NCBI RefSeq assembly: GCF_003614945.1
Contig: NZ_QYCZ01000001.1
Span: 452,001 to 516,000 of the forward strand
Length of the DNA stretch: 64,000 bases
Origin: Bergeyella cardium
GTDB lineage: Bacteria > Bacteroidota > Bacteroidia > Flavobacteriales > Weeksellaceae
Reading direction: 5' to 3'
Part shown: positions 17,967 through 29,500 of the stretch, piece after piece
How the letters are laid out: every line of letters starts with the position of its first letter
Position numbering within the stretch: the first letter of the stretch is position 1
Position numbers and translations under genes: made by a program
The notes under the pieces: generated by a model
Told to the model about the DNA's origin: nothing
Database searches by the model: none
Seen by the model: only the letters and a program-made list of their open reading frames with translations

Positions 17967-19283
17967 TTATTGGAGAATTACCTTAATTGTTTTTTGTTGG
18001 CCACTGTGTTGCACAGCTACGATGTAGGTGCCTGCTGGGAGCTGTGGCAAGTGTAGCTTTTTGGTGAAGAAGGTCCCGGAAGAGGAGATGGCTTCTTGAT
18101 GCACTTGCTGTCCGCTCATAGAGAATACACTGATTTTTACAGGCTCGGAGCTGTGGTTTTTCAGGTTGAAGACGAGTTCTACGGTTTTGTTCTTCGCTGG
18201 GTTTTGTGCGAGGTAGATGTTGTATTTATCTGCTTTGGCAGTGAGTACAGACATACTGAGGTCTTTGAGGATCTCGGTCTTAAAGGTGGTTTTGTGCCCA
18301 TCGTACATATCTTTCAGAGAGATAAACACCAATCTGTAAATTCCTTTTTTATTCTTCACGAAGAAGTATTTATCATCGGTCAGCTCGATGTCTTCATCGG
18401 TGTTTTGATCATCAAGGGTATTCCAGATATGCCCGATGGAGGTAGCTTTGGTGCTGTAATCGGCATCGGTTACGCCATCCACCCCTGTGCTTTGGGCTAC
18501 TTTGGCTACGGAAACCTCAGGGCTTTGTAGCACACCGAAGAAAAAGAAGTTCTCGCCCGTGAAAGGGTTAGGCACTTCGAGTTTATCGTAGTATTTGGTA
18601 AGCATTAGGTCCCATTTATCGGCATCTGGGAGGAATTCTACGGTAGAATCGGTCTCGAGGTTGAAATAGGTATAGTCAGCCCCTGTGGTATTTACAGGGA
18701 TGGAAGCGGTTTTGGTCGGTTGCCAGCCTCCTTGTGAGCGTGTATAGACGGAATAGGAGATGCTGTATCGGGCATTGTCTTTAAAATCGATTTTGATTTT
18801 GTAGTATTTCCCTCTTCTGTCTTGGAGGAGGAGAACTTTATTCCCTTTGATGCTGCCATCGGCTTGTTTCGTTCCCCACCCGAAGTCGTTGCTATCAGCA
18901 GGGTTTGCGTTTTGGGAGAAAGCACCGCCGCTGCCCCAGTTTTCTAGGTTGTTGATGTAATCATTATAAGTATTATCTCTTACATCGGGTTTTGTAGTGA
19001 AATCCTCAATATTCTCTACTGCTGTTTTGGGGTAGTAGAGGGTGTTTGCCCCGAAGCTGTTTACGCGAATATCGGTCTTATCCCCGTCTTTGGTGTAGAA
19101 ACCGATATGCCAGGTGTAGTTATCAATGAGTTTAGCTTCATTGTCATTAAAAGTGTAGAAGGCGGAGTAATAGTAGTCATTCGCACCACCCTCTTTTTTG
19201 CCCAAGTCGATGGTTTTTGTTTTAGATTGGGCATTGCATAGCGCGGATACCATAGCCGCGGTGATAATAAAAAACTGTTTCAT
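17967..19283 (-). CDS. Secreted HmuY-like protein with type IX sorting domain
   Basis: A 438-residue protein with a Sec signal peptide (ending CNAQ) and a C-terminal type A T9SS sorting domain (about 355-438: NIYLAQNPAKNKTVE, KISVFSMSGQQV, LPAGTYIVAV). It is therefore exported across the outer membrane and cleaved or anchored at the surface. The body shows two copies of a pattern like the HmuY heme-binding family. The first is KVLLLQDRRGKYYKIKIDF with ADKWDLMLTKYYDKL; the second is KYFFVKNKKGIYRLVFISL. The HmuY assignment is inferred from these patterns and from the adjacent TonB receptor gene, 24 nt upstream. It could also be another surface-binding protein with the same fold. Confidence 0.7.
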   Translation of the reverse strand: MKQFFIITAAMVSALCNAQSKTKTIDLGKKEGGANDYYYSAFYTFNDNEAKLIDNYTWHIGFYTKDGDKTDIRVNSFGANTLYYPKTAVENIEDFTTKPDVRDNTYNDYINNLENWGSGGAFSQNANPADSNDFGWGTKQADGSIKGNKVLLLQDRRGKYYKIKIDFKDNARYSISYSVYTRSQGGWQPTKTASIPVNTTGADYTYFNLETDSTVEFLPDADKWDLMLTKYYDKLEVPNPFTGENFFFFGVLQSPEVSVAKVAQSTGVDGVTDADYSTKATSIGHIWNTLDDQNTDEDIELTDDKYFFVKNKKGIYRLVFISLKDMYDGHKTTFKTEILKDLSMSVLTAKADKYNIYLAQNPAKNKTVELVFNLKNHSSEPVKISVFSMSGQQVHQEAISSSGTFFTKKLHLPQLPAGTYIVAVQHSGQQKTIKVILQ

Positions 19284-19307
19284 AAAAAACGATTTAAAAA
19301 ATTAGTA

Positions 19308-22094
19308 TTAAAATTTAAAGTTAAGTTCCATTCCAAAATAAGGGCTTGCCTTTGCTCTCCTGCTGAGGTATATGCCGTTTTGCTCGTAAGGAGAGTCGTA
19401 GTTAAAGAGATGATTAACGAACATTGCCAGCCTGTAATTTTTGTAAATGGTCTTGGAGACTTTTATGTTAGAGCTCATAGACCAAGGGGTTCTGTATCGT
19501 TTAAAAGCATCTTCGTTATAGCTGATGTTGAGCCATTGGAGGAGGGCATCTTGCTTGTCTTTTTCGGTGTAGATATGCTCCGAGCCGTCTGGTGCTATAT
19601 AGGCGATGGGCGTACCGCTAAGGGGCATATCCTGCCTGATATGAAACCAGAGAAATTGCAGAGAAAGCGAGATTTCCATATCCAGATTGGGCAGATAGGT
19701 ATCAATCGTGAGATTAGAGTTGAAGTTTTGCATATCATAGCCCTCCACGCTTTCGTAGAGCCCGAGGTAGGTCTGTGCTTGTCCGCTACTTCCTATGATT
19801 TTCTTTTGAGGTTCGCGGTAAATCGGGAGGCTGTTTCGGTAGATGGTATTAAAGAAAGCACCATTAAGGGTAAATCTCGTCTTGATGGAGGGAAATCTCT
19901 TGGTCATTAGCTGGTATTCTACTCCTCGCTTCCAGGTTTCGCTACCATTGGAGTTGGTCGTGTATTTTTCTAAGCTGCTGATTTCTTTATAAGGCAGGCT
20001 TTCTATGGCTGGGGGTACCGTTATCGTATTGTAGTCTATCCCGGAGGCATCATATTGCTTAAAATCCATCTTTTTGTAGAGGTAGAGGTCTCGAAAGCCG
20101 GTGCTCATCTTCTCATCAAAGTAAGTTACCGAAAGGGAGGTGCCAGCATAGGAGAAATCTGCCCTTAGCTCCCATTTTTTATTGATAGCGGGGCTGATGT
20201 CGTAGTTGGTCGGATTGATGATATGCGTACGGATATTAATCCGTCTGTAATTAGGGTTGGGGTGATAGTAATTGAGCTGGGTAAAGTCCTTATAAATCTT
20301 CTCTGGATAGAGGGTGAGCAGGGTCGGGAACTTGGTTTGAAGCCCATAGCCCGCCGTAATGCTGGTAGATAGCTCCTTCCCGAGTATGGGGAGCTTGGCA
20401 AACTTCCACTGTAAGCTGATTCTTGGGTCTGCATAGTATTTCCCTTGCATCTTATATAGTGAAGGTAGATTTATCAACGAAGATGCCCTGAGCCCTAATG
20501 CCACTTTCGCCAAATGCTTCCCGAAAGGAAGGCTGGACTGGTTTTCTATAAAGAAAGACAGGTCTTGGTAGGCGGGGATATCTTTGTAGGCTCTTTTTCG
20601 GGTATCCATATCGGGAGTAGGTGGGGTGAAGACATCAAAGATTTGCCCAGAGCCGTTGTTCTTGGAGTAGTTCCACTCGGAACCGAGCTTTGTGGAGCTG
20701 AGAAACTGGCGAATGGAGAAATCAAAGTCTGCCATTACCTTGGTTCGGATATCCAGCGGTTTGCCGTCTACCACGAGATGAGAGATGTATTTAGGTTTTA
20801 GGAATACGCCATCGGATACCCCTTCTGTGAGGGTATTGGGAACGGCAGTGGGGCGGTCTAACTGCACAAATCGGGTTTGCTCAATTCTGTCGAAGTCCTG
20901 ACTGAGGTATTGCTCCCATTCTATCTTCTTGATGAGTTTTGAATCGAGAAATTCCCATTCTAATCGATTGCCAAAGCTGAGGTTTTTATTGGATGAGCGG
21001 TAGCTGTCTATACTCCCGAAATCATTGTCTGGGTCGGCTTTCTCATTATCTATGGTCTGGGAGAAGTCTATATTGGAATTGAGGCTGATTCTTCGGTGGG
21101 TATTCTCCCAAACTTTTTCCGATCGGGCAGATGCGGTGAGCCTCTTAAAGTTTTCAAAAGAATTTCGAGGGTCTGAAATAGCATCTAAATAATCTGCATC
21201 AAAATTGAGCTTCCAGTTTTTATTGAGCTCAAAACCTTTTCCTATAGCGAAGAGCTTGCTGATGCCATCGGCTTTGAACCTGCCAGTATAGGGAGTGTGC
21301 CCTTTCTTTCGGATGATTTTTACCAAGCCAGAGGTGAGGTCTCCATATTCTACGGAAGGGATTCCTCTGATGATTTCTACGCGCTCTATCTGATCGGTAG
21401 AGATGGTTCGCATATCTACTCCTGTGTGGGTATTATCCCTCCGCTTTGCTACCGAACCAGACGAGAGATTGATTTGGAAATCCTTACCTGTGGTGTATTG
21501 CATATTGGCATTGGAGTTTATTCTGTGCCCGTCCATAAGAAAGGCAGTGCCTAATGATGAGGTGTTGTAATTGTCGCCTTTTATGCCCGTTTCTCTTAAT
21601 CGGATTTTATTAGAGGCGTTAAATATGGGGTCTTTGGTAGTGCCACCAGGGAGAAGTTCCAGTATATCCGAAAAGCTTGAGGGCTGAAGATGTTGCATAG
21701 CCCTCTTATCTATCACAGAGGTACTGCTAAGCCCAGTAGATTCTTTTGCAGTGATGACCACCTCTTGAATGTTAATCACCTTTGGAGATAGATAGACCTC
21801 TGTGCTGAGGTTTTTATCGATAGAAATAGTCTGAGAATAGGTTTTATAACCTTCTTTAGCGACTAAAAGCGCGTACGAGCCTTGTGGAATATTCTCTATT
21901 ATCGCCTTGCCTTCTGAATGGGTTTTGGTACTGAACTTAATACTGCTCTCAACGGTATTCTTTAAGTTGATTGTAGCATCTGCCATTGCTTTTCTGTCCT
22001 CAGCAGATTGTACTTGGATTTTAAGGGAGTAGTTTTGCCCCTTACAGATGAAAATCAAAAACGAGAATACTATATAGAATAGATTTTTATTCAA
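19308..22094 (-). CDS. TonB-dependent outer-membrane receptor
   Basis: A 928-residue receptor. After a signal peptide comes a carboxypeptidase-like regulatory domain (about 22-105: ATINLKNTVESSIKFSTKTH, GSYALLVAKEGYKTYS). A plug domain follows (about 110-260: IQEVVITAKESTGLSSTSVI, RVEIIRGIPSVEYGDLTSG), then a 22-strand barrel ending in MELNFKF with the terminal aromatic Phe. Such receptors use TonB energy to import iron complexes, heme, vitamins or oligomers. The start is a TTG at 22094-22092; no ATG is in frame upstream, and a -7 box lies 20 nt away. It heads an operon with an HmuY-like protein, DUF4876, DUF6850 and a heme peroxidase, which suggests iron or heme uptake. Confidence 0.92.
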   Translation of the reverse strand: MNKNLFYIVFSFLIFICKGQNYSLKIQVQSAEDRKAMADATINLKNTVESSIKFSTKTHSEGKAIIENIPQGSYALLVAKEGYKTYSQTISIDKNLSTEVYLSPKVINIQEVVITAKESTGLSSTSVIDKRAMQHLQPSSFSDILELLPGGTTKDPIFNASNKIRLRETGIKGDNYNTSSLGTAFLMDGHRINSNANMQYTTGKDFQINLSSGSVAKRRDNTHTGVDMRTISTDQIERVEIIRGIPSVEYGDLTSGLVKIIRKKGHTPYTGRFKADGISKLFAIGKGFELNKNWKLNFDADYLDAISDPRNSFENFKRLTASARSEKVWENTHRRISLNSNIDFSQTIDNEKADPDNDFGSIDSYRSSNKNLSFGNRLEWEFLDSKLIKKIEWEQYLSQDFDRIEQTRFVQLDRPTAVPNTLTEGVSDGVFLKPKYISHLVVDGKPLDIRTKVMADFDFSIRQFLSSTKLGSEWNYSKNNGSGQIFDVFTPPTPDMDTRKRAYKDIPAYQDLSFFIENQSSLPFGKHLAKVALGLRASSLINLPSLYKMQGKYYADPRISLQWKFAKLPILGKELSTSITAGYGLQTKFPTLLTLYPEKIYKDFTQLNYYHPNPNYRRINIRTHIINPTNYDISPAINKKWELRADFSYAGTSLSVTYFDEKMSTGFRDLYLYKKMDFKQYDASGIDYNTITVPPAIESLPYKEISSLEKYTTNSNGSETWKRGVEYQLMTKRFPSIKTRFTLNGAFFNTIYRNSLPIYREPQKKIIGSSGQAQTYLGLYESVEGYDMQNFNSNLTIDTYLPNLDMEISLSLQFLWFHIRQDMPLSGTPIAYIAPDGSEHIYTEKDKQDALLQWLNISYNEDAFKRYRTPWSMSSNIKVSKTIYKNYRLAMFVNHLFNYDSPYEQNGIYLSRRAKASPYFGMELNFKF

Positions 22095-22113
22095 AATGAA
22101 GAATTTAGGGCGG

Positions 22114-22121
22114 CAAATGTA
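22114..22121 (-). promoter_or_regulatory. -7 box of the TonB receptor operon
   Basis: On the minus strand, TACATTTG matches TAnnTTTG. It puts the transcript start about 14 nt before the TTG start codon. No Fur box was recognised by eye. Confidence 0.5.
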
Positions 22122-22198
22122 TAATTATTTTTGATAAAACTAAATTAAAAATAAACTTTATTCTCAGAGATATAAGAGGGGTTCTTGCTTAGAAAAGG

Positions 22199-22230
22199 TT
22201 TGTGATATTAAATTCATTTGTATATATTTG
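22199..22230 (+). promoter_or_regulatory. Promoter of rpoBC
   Basis: TTTG (22199-22202) is followed after 20 bp by TATATTTG (22223-22230). This matches the class consensus exactly in both boxes and spacing. It sits about 360 nt upstream of rpoB. Confidence 0.75.
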
Positions 22231-22235
22231 CGGTC

Positions 22236-22589
22236 TCATTTGGTGCAATTCATTGTTTGTTTATTGGTAATATATTGATAATTATACTCTTCTGATAGAT
22301 GTCAGGAGGGCTGTTTTATTTGTGTATTTTCTTAGAATAGTCAATTTCTTGTTCCCAAAAGAGAAAAAATAAAAAATATTTTGCACTACTCCGTGAAAAG
22401 ATATACCGGCGTTGCAGTTAGACTGAAAATGAATAACAAAAGGTAGATTACGGCAACGGCTTTCTTTACTATTTGCACCAAAATACTTATTGCCTTGCGA
22501 CGCTCTTGTGCTTATTCAGCTTTTTGAGTCTGATATTTTTTAGCGTAATCAAAATATTTTTTAACAATTAATTTATTCTTAAAATTTTT
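22236..22589 (+). promoter_or_regulatory. Long 5' leader of rpoB
   Basis: About 354 nt from the predicted transcript start to the rpoB ATG, without a gene. It contains a perfect 10-bp inverted pair, TTTGGTGCAA at 22239-22248 and TTGCACCAAA at 22473-22482. Nested within that is a 6-bp pair, CGTTGC at 22410-22415 and GCAACG at 22453-22458. The arrangement would close a large stem around most of the leader. No known riboswitch was recognised. Confidence 0.4.
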
Positions 22590-25500
22590 ATGAGTAAAAA
22601 ATCAGCTGAAACCCAGCAAAATCAAAGAATTAATTTCTCTTCAGTAAAAGGGAAATTAGTTGCTCCTGATTTCTTGGATTTGCAGATTGAATCTTTTAGG
22701 GAATTCTTCCAGCTTGATACGCTGCCAGAAAACCGAAAGAACGAAGGTCTGTATAAAACATTCCAAGAGAATTTTCCGATTACGGATTCCAGAAATCAGT
22801 TTGTATTAGAGTTTTTGGATTATTTGGTAGACTCCCCAAGATACTCTATTGATGAGTGTGTGGAGAGAGGACTTACTTATTCTGTGCCTCTTAAAGCGAG
22901 ATTGAAGTTATATTGTACAGACCCTGAGCACGAGGATTTTCAAACGGTAATTCAAGATGTGTATTTAGGACCTGTTCCGTATATGACACCGAGTGGTTCG
23001 TTTATTATCAATGGTGCTGAGAGGGTAGTTGTTACGCAGTTGCACCGTTCGCCAGGTGGCTTCTTCGGACAAACTTATCACGCAAATGGTTCTAAACTAT
23101 ACTATGCGAGGATTATCCCTTTCAAAGGTTCTTGGATGGAATTTACTACGGATATTAACAATGTAATGTATGCGTACATTGACCGTAAGAAAAAATTACC
23201 GCTAACCACCCTTCTTAGAGCTATCGGATATGAGTCTGATAAAGACATTCTTCAAATATTTGACCTTGCAGAAGAGGTAAAAGTATCTAAGGCTGCCCTT
23301 AAAAAGGTGGAAGGGAGAACTTTGGCTGCGAGAGTGCTAAATACTTGGTTTGAGGACTTTGTAGATGAAGATACAGGAGAGCTGGTTTCTATTGAGAGAA
23401 ATGAAATTATACTCGATAGGGAGACAGTCCTCGAACAGGAGCATATCGATATGATTTTGGAGGCTGGCGTGAAATCTATCCTGATTCATAAAGAAAACAG
23501 TGGAGAGTTCTCTATTATCCAGAATACATTGCAGAAAGACCCTACGAACTCTGAAAAAGAGGCAGTAGAATATATTTATCGTCAGTTGAGAAATGCTGAC
23601 CCACCAGATGAGGAAACGGCAAGGGGAATTATTGAGAAACTCTTCTTCTCCGAGCAGAGATATTCCTTAGGTGTGGTAGGTCGTTACAGATTGAATAAAA
23701 AATTAGGTCTTAATATCTCAGAAGATGTAGAAGTGCTTACAAAAGAAGATATTATCGCTATCGTAAGACACCTTATAGAGCTCGTAAACTCTAAGGCTGA
23801 GGTAGATGATATAGACCACCTTTCTAATAGAAGGATTAAAACCGTAGGAGAGCAGCTTGCTGGTCAGTTTGGTGTAGGTCTTTCAAGGATTGCAAGAACC
23901 ATCCGTGAGCGAATGAATGTTCGTGATAATGAAATATTCACTCCTGTGGATCTGGTAAATGCAAAGACCCTTACCTCTGTGATTAATTCCTTCTTTGGAA
24001 CCAACCAGCTTTCTCAGTTTATGGATCAGACGAACCCGCTTTCAGAGGTTACCCATAAGAGGAGATTATCTGCCCTTGGGCCTGGCGGACTTTCCAGAGA
24101 GAGAGCGGGCTTTGAGGTGCGAGATGTTCACCATACGCACTACGGAAGGATTTGCCCAATCGAGACACCAGAAGGTCCGAACATTGGTTTGATTTCTTCA
24201 TTGGGTATTTATGCTAAGATTAATAACTTAGGTTTCATTGAAACTCCATATAGAAAGACGGAAAACGGTAAAGTAGATCTCAATTCAGAACCTATTTACC
24301 TTAATGCTGAGGATGAAGAATCCAAGGTTATTGCTCAGGCGAATGTAGAGATGAAAGATGATGGAACCATCGCTACCGAAAGGGTTATCGCTCGTCTTGA
24401 TGGTGATTATCCTGTAGTAGAACCTGCACAGGTAGATTTAATAGATGTAGCACCTAACCAGATTTCGGGTATTTCTGCATCTCTTATCCCATTCTTGGAG
24501 CACGATGATGCGAACCGTGCGCTGATGGGCTCGAATATGATGCGTCAGGCAGTTCCATTATTACAACCACAAGCACCAATTGTAGGTACAGGTCTCGAAA
24601 AGCAGGTGGCTGTAGATTCCAGAGTACTGATTAATGCAGAAGGAGCAGGTGTAGTGGAGTATGTAGATGCTTCTAAAATTGTAGTAAAATATGACAGAAC
24701 AGAGGAAGAAGATTTGGTATCCTTTGATTCTGCTACTAAAACTTATAATCTTCCTAAGTTTAGAAAGACCAACCAATCAACTACCATTACCTTGAAACCT
24801 ATCGTAAGAGTAGGAGATAAGGTAGTGAAAGGTCAGGTGCTCTGTGGTGGCTATGCTACCGAAAATGGGGAGCTTGCTTTGGGTAGAAACTTGGTGGTTG
24901 CTTTTATGCCTTGGAAAGGTTACAACTTTGAGGATGCTATCGTAATCAATGAAAAAGTGGTTCGTGAAGACTGGTTCACCTCTATTCATGTAGATGAGTA
25001 TTCCCTTGAAGTTCGTGATACTAAACTCGGTATGGAAGAGCTTACTTCTGATATTCCGAATGTTTCCGAAGAGGCTACTAAAGACCTTGACGAAAATGGT
25101 ATGATTAGAATCGGAGCAGAGGTAAAACCTGGTGATATTATGATAGGTAAGATTACTCCAAAAGGAGAGTCTGACCCTACACCGGAAGAGAAACTCCTTA
25201 GAGCTATCTTTGGCGATAAAGCAGGTGATGTAAAAGATGCTTCATTGAAAGCAGATTCCTCACTTCACGGAGTTGTCATTGATAAAAAACTCTTCTCCAG
25301 AAATATCAAGGATAAAAAGAAAAGAACAGAAGAAAAACTTAAACTTGAAGAAATTGAAAATACTTACAAGGCTAAGTTTGATGAATTGAAACAAACCCTT
25401 ATTGAGAAACTTCTTGTTTTGGTTAATGGTAAATCTTCACAGGGAATCCAAAATGACTTGGGAGAAGAAATCATCAGCAAAGGGGTTAAATTCAGCTTGA

Positions 25501-26411
25501 AACTTCTACAATCTATTGAAGATTATGTAAATATAGATGGTGCAGGCTGGACGGTAGATAGCGATAAGAATGAATTAATCAAACAATTGATTCATAATTA
25601 TAAGATTAAGTATAACGACTTGGCAGGGGTTAAAAACCGTGAGAAATTTGCTGTTTCCATCGGTGATGAGCTTCCTGCGGGTATTATGAAACTCGCAAAA
25701 GTCTATATCGCTAAGAAGCGTAAGCTGAATGTAGGTGATAAAATGGCAGGTCGCCACGGTAACAAAGGTATCGTATCCAGAATCGTTCGTGAGGAGGATA
25801 TGCCATTCTTGGAAGACGGAACGCCAGTAGACATCGTTCTTAACCCACTTGGGGTACCTTCTCGTATGAACATCGGTCAGATTTATGAGACTGTACTCGG
25901 ATGGGCAGGTAAAAAACTCGGATTGAAGTTCGCTACGCCAATCTTTGATGGTGCAAGCCTTGAACAAATCACTGAGTACACCGATAAGGCAGGTCTTCCT
26001 AAATATGGAAATACTTACCTCTATGATGGTGGTACGGGTGAGAGATTCACTCAGCCAGCTACTGTGGGTGTTATCTATATGCTGAAACTTGGGCATATGG
26101 TAGATGATAAGATGCACGCTCGTTCTATCGGTCCTTACTCGCTTATTACTCAGCAGCCGCTTGGTGGTAAGGCGCAGTTCGGTGGTCAGCGTTTTGGAGA
26201 GATGGAGGTTTGGGCTCTTGAAGCATTCGGAGCATCAAATATCTTGAGAGAAATTCTGACTGTGAAGTCTGATGATGTGATTGGTAGAGCTAAAACTTAT
26301 GAAGCAATTGCAAAAGGAGACCCAATGCCAGAACCAGGCATCCCAGAATCCTTTAATGTATTACTTCACGAGTTACAAGGTCTTGGACTTGATGTAAGAC
26401 TTGAAGAGTAA
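22590..26411 (+). CDS. rpoB: RNA polymerase subunit beta
   Basis: A 1273-residue RpoB of the length usual in Flavobacteriia. It has the rifampicin-binding region ([32 protein letters not shown]), the conserved [12 protein letters not shown] catalytic segment, and the C-terminal [19 protein letters not shown] region that contacts beta-prime. In the rifampicin cluster the positions equivalent to Asp516, His526 and Ser531 are Asp, His and Ser, the susceptible form. The ATG starts a frame with no rplL directly upstream; rplJ-rplL usually precede rpoB. rpoC follows after 102 nt. Confidence 0.98.
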   Translation: MSKKSAETQQNQRINFSSVKGKLVAPDFLDLQIESFREFFQLDTLPENRKNEGLYKTFQENFPITDSRNQFVLEFLDYLVDSPRYSIDECVERGLTYSVPLKARLKLYCTDPEHEDFQTVIQDVYLGPVPYMTPSGSFIINGAERVVVTQLHRSPGGFFGQTYHANGSKLYYARIIPFKGSWMEFTTDINNVMYAYIDRKKKLPLTTLLRAIGYESDKDILQIFDLAEEVKVSKAALKKVEGRTLAARVLNTWFEDFVDEDTGELVSIERNEIILDRETVLEQEHIDMILEAGVKSILIHKENSGEFSIIQNTLQKDPTNSEKEAVEYIYRQLRNADPPDEETARGIIEKLFFSEQRYSLGVVGRYRLNKKLGLNISEDVEVLTKEDIIAIVRHLIELVNSKAEVDDIDHLSNRRIKTVGEQLAGQFGVGLSRIARTIRERMNVRDNEIFTPVDLVNAKTLTSVINSFFGTNQLSQFMDQTNPLSEVTHKRRLSALGPGGLSRERAGFEVRDVHHTHYGRICPIETPEGPNIGLISSLGIYAKINNLGFIETPYRKTENGKVDLNSEPIYLNAEDEESKVIAQANVEMKDDGTIATERVIARLDGDYPVVEPAQVDLIDVAPNQISGISASLIPFLEHDDANRALMGSNMMRQAVPLLQPQAPIVGTGLEKQVAVDSRVLINAEGAGVVEYVDASKIVVKYDRTEEEDLVSFDSATKTYNLPKFRKTNQSTTITLKPIVRVGDKVVKGQVLCGGYATENGELALGRNLVVAFMPWKGYNFEDAIVINEKVVREDWFTSIHVDEYSLEVRDTKLGMEELTSDIPNVSEEATKDLDENGMIRIGAEVKPGDIMIGKITPKGESDPTPEEKLLRAIFGDKAGDVKDASLKADSSLHGVVIDKKLFSRNIKDKKKRTEEKLKLEEIENTYKAKFDELKQTLIEKLLVLVNGKSSQGIQNDLGEEIISKGVKFSLKLLQSIEDYVNIDGAGWTVDSDKNELIKQLIHNYKIKYNDLAGVKNREKFAVSIGDELPAGIMKLAKVYIAKKRKLNVGDKMAGRHGNKGIVSRIVREEDMPFLEDGTPVDIVLNPLGVPSRMNIGQIYETVLGWAGKKLGLKFATPIFDGASLEQITEYTDKAGLPKYGNTYLYDGGTGERFTQPATVGVIYMLKLGHMVDDKMHARSIGPYSLITQQPLGGKAQFGGQRFGEMEVWALEAFGASNILREILTVKSDDVIGRAKTYEAIAKGDPMPEPGIPESFNVLLHELQGLGLDVRLEE

Positions 26412-26513
26412 TTTTAGATTATAATATTATAATGATAAATTTTAGATAAAAGATTTTGGGAGAGAATATCTCTTCAACCTGAAATCTCAATCTGAAATCC
26501 AAAATTTAATCAA

Positions 26514-29500
26514 ATGTCAAATAAAAATAAATCAAGCAGATTTAATAAAATCACCATTGGTTTGGCTTCTCCAGAATCTATTCTTCAAGAATCAAGAGGA
26601 GAGGTTCTAAAACCAGAGACTATTAACTACCGTACGCACAAGCCAGAAAGAGATGGTCTTTTCTGTGAGAAAATCTTTGGTCCTGTAAAGGATTATGAGT
26701 GTGCCTGCGGTAAGTATAAGAGAATTCGTTATAAAGGTATCGTTTGCGACCGTTGCGGTGTAGAGGTTACCGAGAAAAAAGTGCGTCGTGAGAGAATTGG
26801 GCATATTAATTTAGTAGTTCCAGTAGCTCACATTTGGTACTTCCGTTCTCTTCCGAATAAGATTGGCTACCTTCTTGGGCTGCCTTCCAAGAAGTTGGAT
26901 ATGATTATCTATTATGAGAGGTATGTAGTCATCCAGCAAGGTATTGCTAAAAAAGCAGATGGCTCAGACTTTGAGGAAATGGAGTTCCTTACGGAAGAGG
27001 AATATCTCGATGTATTAGACAGCCTCCCAGCAGACAATCAATATCTTGATGATTCAGATCCTAATAAGTTTATTGCTAAAATGGGAGCTGAAGCTGTGGA
27101 AGAGCTATTGAAGAGAATAGACCTCGATGCGCTTTCCTTTGATTTGAGACATAAGGCTCACAGCGAAGGTTCTAAGCAAAGAAGAACAGAAGCCCTTAAG
27201 CGTCTGAATGTAGTAGAAGCGCTTAGAAGTGCGAATACAAGAATGATAAACCGCCCAGAGTGGATGGTAATGCGCGTACTTCCTGTAATCCCGCCAGAAT
27301 TGAGACCTCTCGTTCCATTAGATGGTGGTCGTTTCGCTACTTCTGACCTCAATGACCTTTACAGAAGGGTTATCATTAGAAACAATCGTTTGAAAAGATT
27401 ATTGGAAATCAAAGCTCCAGAGGTAATCTTAAGAAACGAGAAGCGTATGCTTCAGGAAGCAGTAGATTCCTTATTTGATAATACAAGAAAATCTTCTGCT
27501 GTAAAATCCGAATCCAACAGACCACTTAAATCCCTTTCAGATTCATTGAAAGGTAAGCAAGGGCGTTTCCGTCAGAACCTCTTAGGTAAGAGGGTAGATT
27601 ACTCTGCTCGTTCGGTAATTGTCGTTGGTCCAAGCCTTCAGCTTCATGAGTGTGGTCTTCCTAAGGATATGGCAGCAGAGCTTTACAAACCGTTTATCAT
27701 CAGAAAGCTGATAGAGAGAGGTATCGTAAAAACCGTAAAATCTGCGAAGAGAATCATCGATAGAAAAGAGCCTGTGGTGTATGATATTTTGGAGAATGTG
27801 ATGAAAGGTCACCCCGTACTCCTCAACCGTGCGCCTACCCTCCACAGATTGGGTATTCAGGCATTCCAGCCTAAGATGATCGAAGGTAAGGCTATCCAGC
27901 TTCACCCATTGGTAACTACTGCGTTTAATGCCGACTTTGACGGTGACCAGATGGCGGTACACTTACCTCTCGGGCCAGAGGCAATTTTGGAAGCTCAACT
28001 GTTGATGCTCGGTTCTCAAAACATCTTGAACCCAGCAAATGGCTCGCCTATTACTGTTCCGTCTCAGGATATGGTTCTCGGGCTTTACTTTATGACCAAA
28101 GAAGGTATCTCTACCGAAGAGCATAAGATAAAAGGTGAAGGCTTGGCATTCTACTCCCCAGAAGAAGCAGAAATAGCTTATAATGAGGGCAGGGCTTCAC
28201 TTAATGCAAAAGTAAAATGTAAGCTCCCTGTAAAAAATGAACAAGGAGATTTTGAAATAAAACTTATTGAAACTACGGTTGGTAGAATTTTATTTAACCA
28301 AATTGTACCTAAGCAGGTAGGTTATGTAAATGAGCTGCTGACTAAAAAATCATTGAGAAATGTTATCGGTAAAATCTTAGCTGAAACAGACTTCCCAACC
28401 ACAGTGAAGTTCCTCGATGATATGAAGAATTTAGGTTATTATAACGCATTCAAAGGTGGGCTTTCATTCAGCCTTGGAGACATCGTAGTTCCAGAGGAGA
28501 AAAAACAGATGATTGCCAAAGCGGTTGAAACTGTTGATGAGATTAAGGCAAACTATAATATGGGTCTTATTACAGATACAGAGCGTTATAACCAGGTAAT
28601 TGATGTTTGGACGAATACCAATGCCAGCCTTACCGAGATGATTATGCAGAGAATGACTACCGACCAGGGAGGCTTCAACTCTGTGTATATGATGCTCGAC
28701 TCTGGGGCGAGGGGTTCCAAAGAGCAGATTCGTCAGCTCTCTGGTATGCGTGGTCTGATGGCTAAACCTCAAAAAGCAGGTTCCGTAGGTGCAGAGATTA
28801 TCGAGAACCCTATCGTTGCAAACTTTAAGGAAGGTCTTTCCATCTTGGAATACTTTATCTCTACCCACGGTGCGAGAAAAGGTCTCGCCGATACGGCACT
28901 TAAAACTGCCGATGCGGGTTACCTTACAAGAAGACTTGTGGATGTAGCGCAGGATGTCATCATTACAGAAGATGATTGCGGTACGCTCAGAGGTGTAGAT
29001 GTTACTCCATTGAAGAAAAATGATGAGGTTGTAGAGAAACTCTCTGAAAGAATCTTGGGTAGAGTTTCCCTTCACGATGTTTATCATCCAGAAACCGATG
29101 AGATCATCGTTAGTGCAGATGAACTTATCGATGAAGCATTGGCTCAGAAAATTGAAGAGTCTGGTATTGAGAGTGTAGAAGTTCGTTCACCGCTTACTTG
29201 CGAGGCAAGAAGAGGTATCTGTGCGAAGTGCTACGGTAGAAACCTCGCTACTGGTAAGATGATTCATATGGGTGAGGCAGTAGGTGTTATCGCAGCTCAG
29301 TCTATTGGTGAGCCAGGTACTCAGCTTACCCTTAGAACCTTCCACCAAGGGGGTACTGCAGGGAATGTCTCTGAAAACCCTACTATCGTTGCTAAGAAAG
29401 ACGGTATCGTAGAGCTTGATGAAATCAGAACCATTACTTCAGAAGACGAAAACGGCAATAAGGTAGAAATCGTAGTTTCTCGTTCTACGGAATTCCGTTT

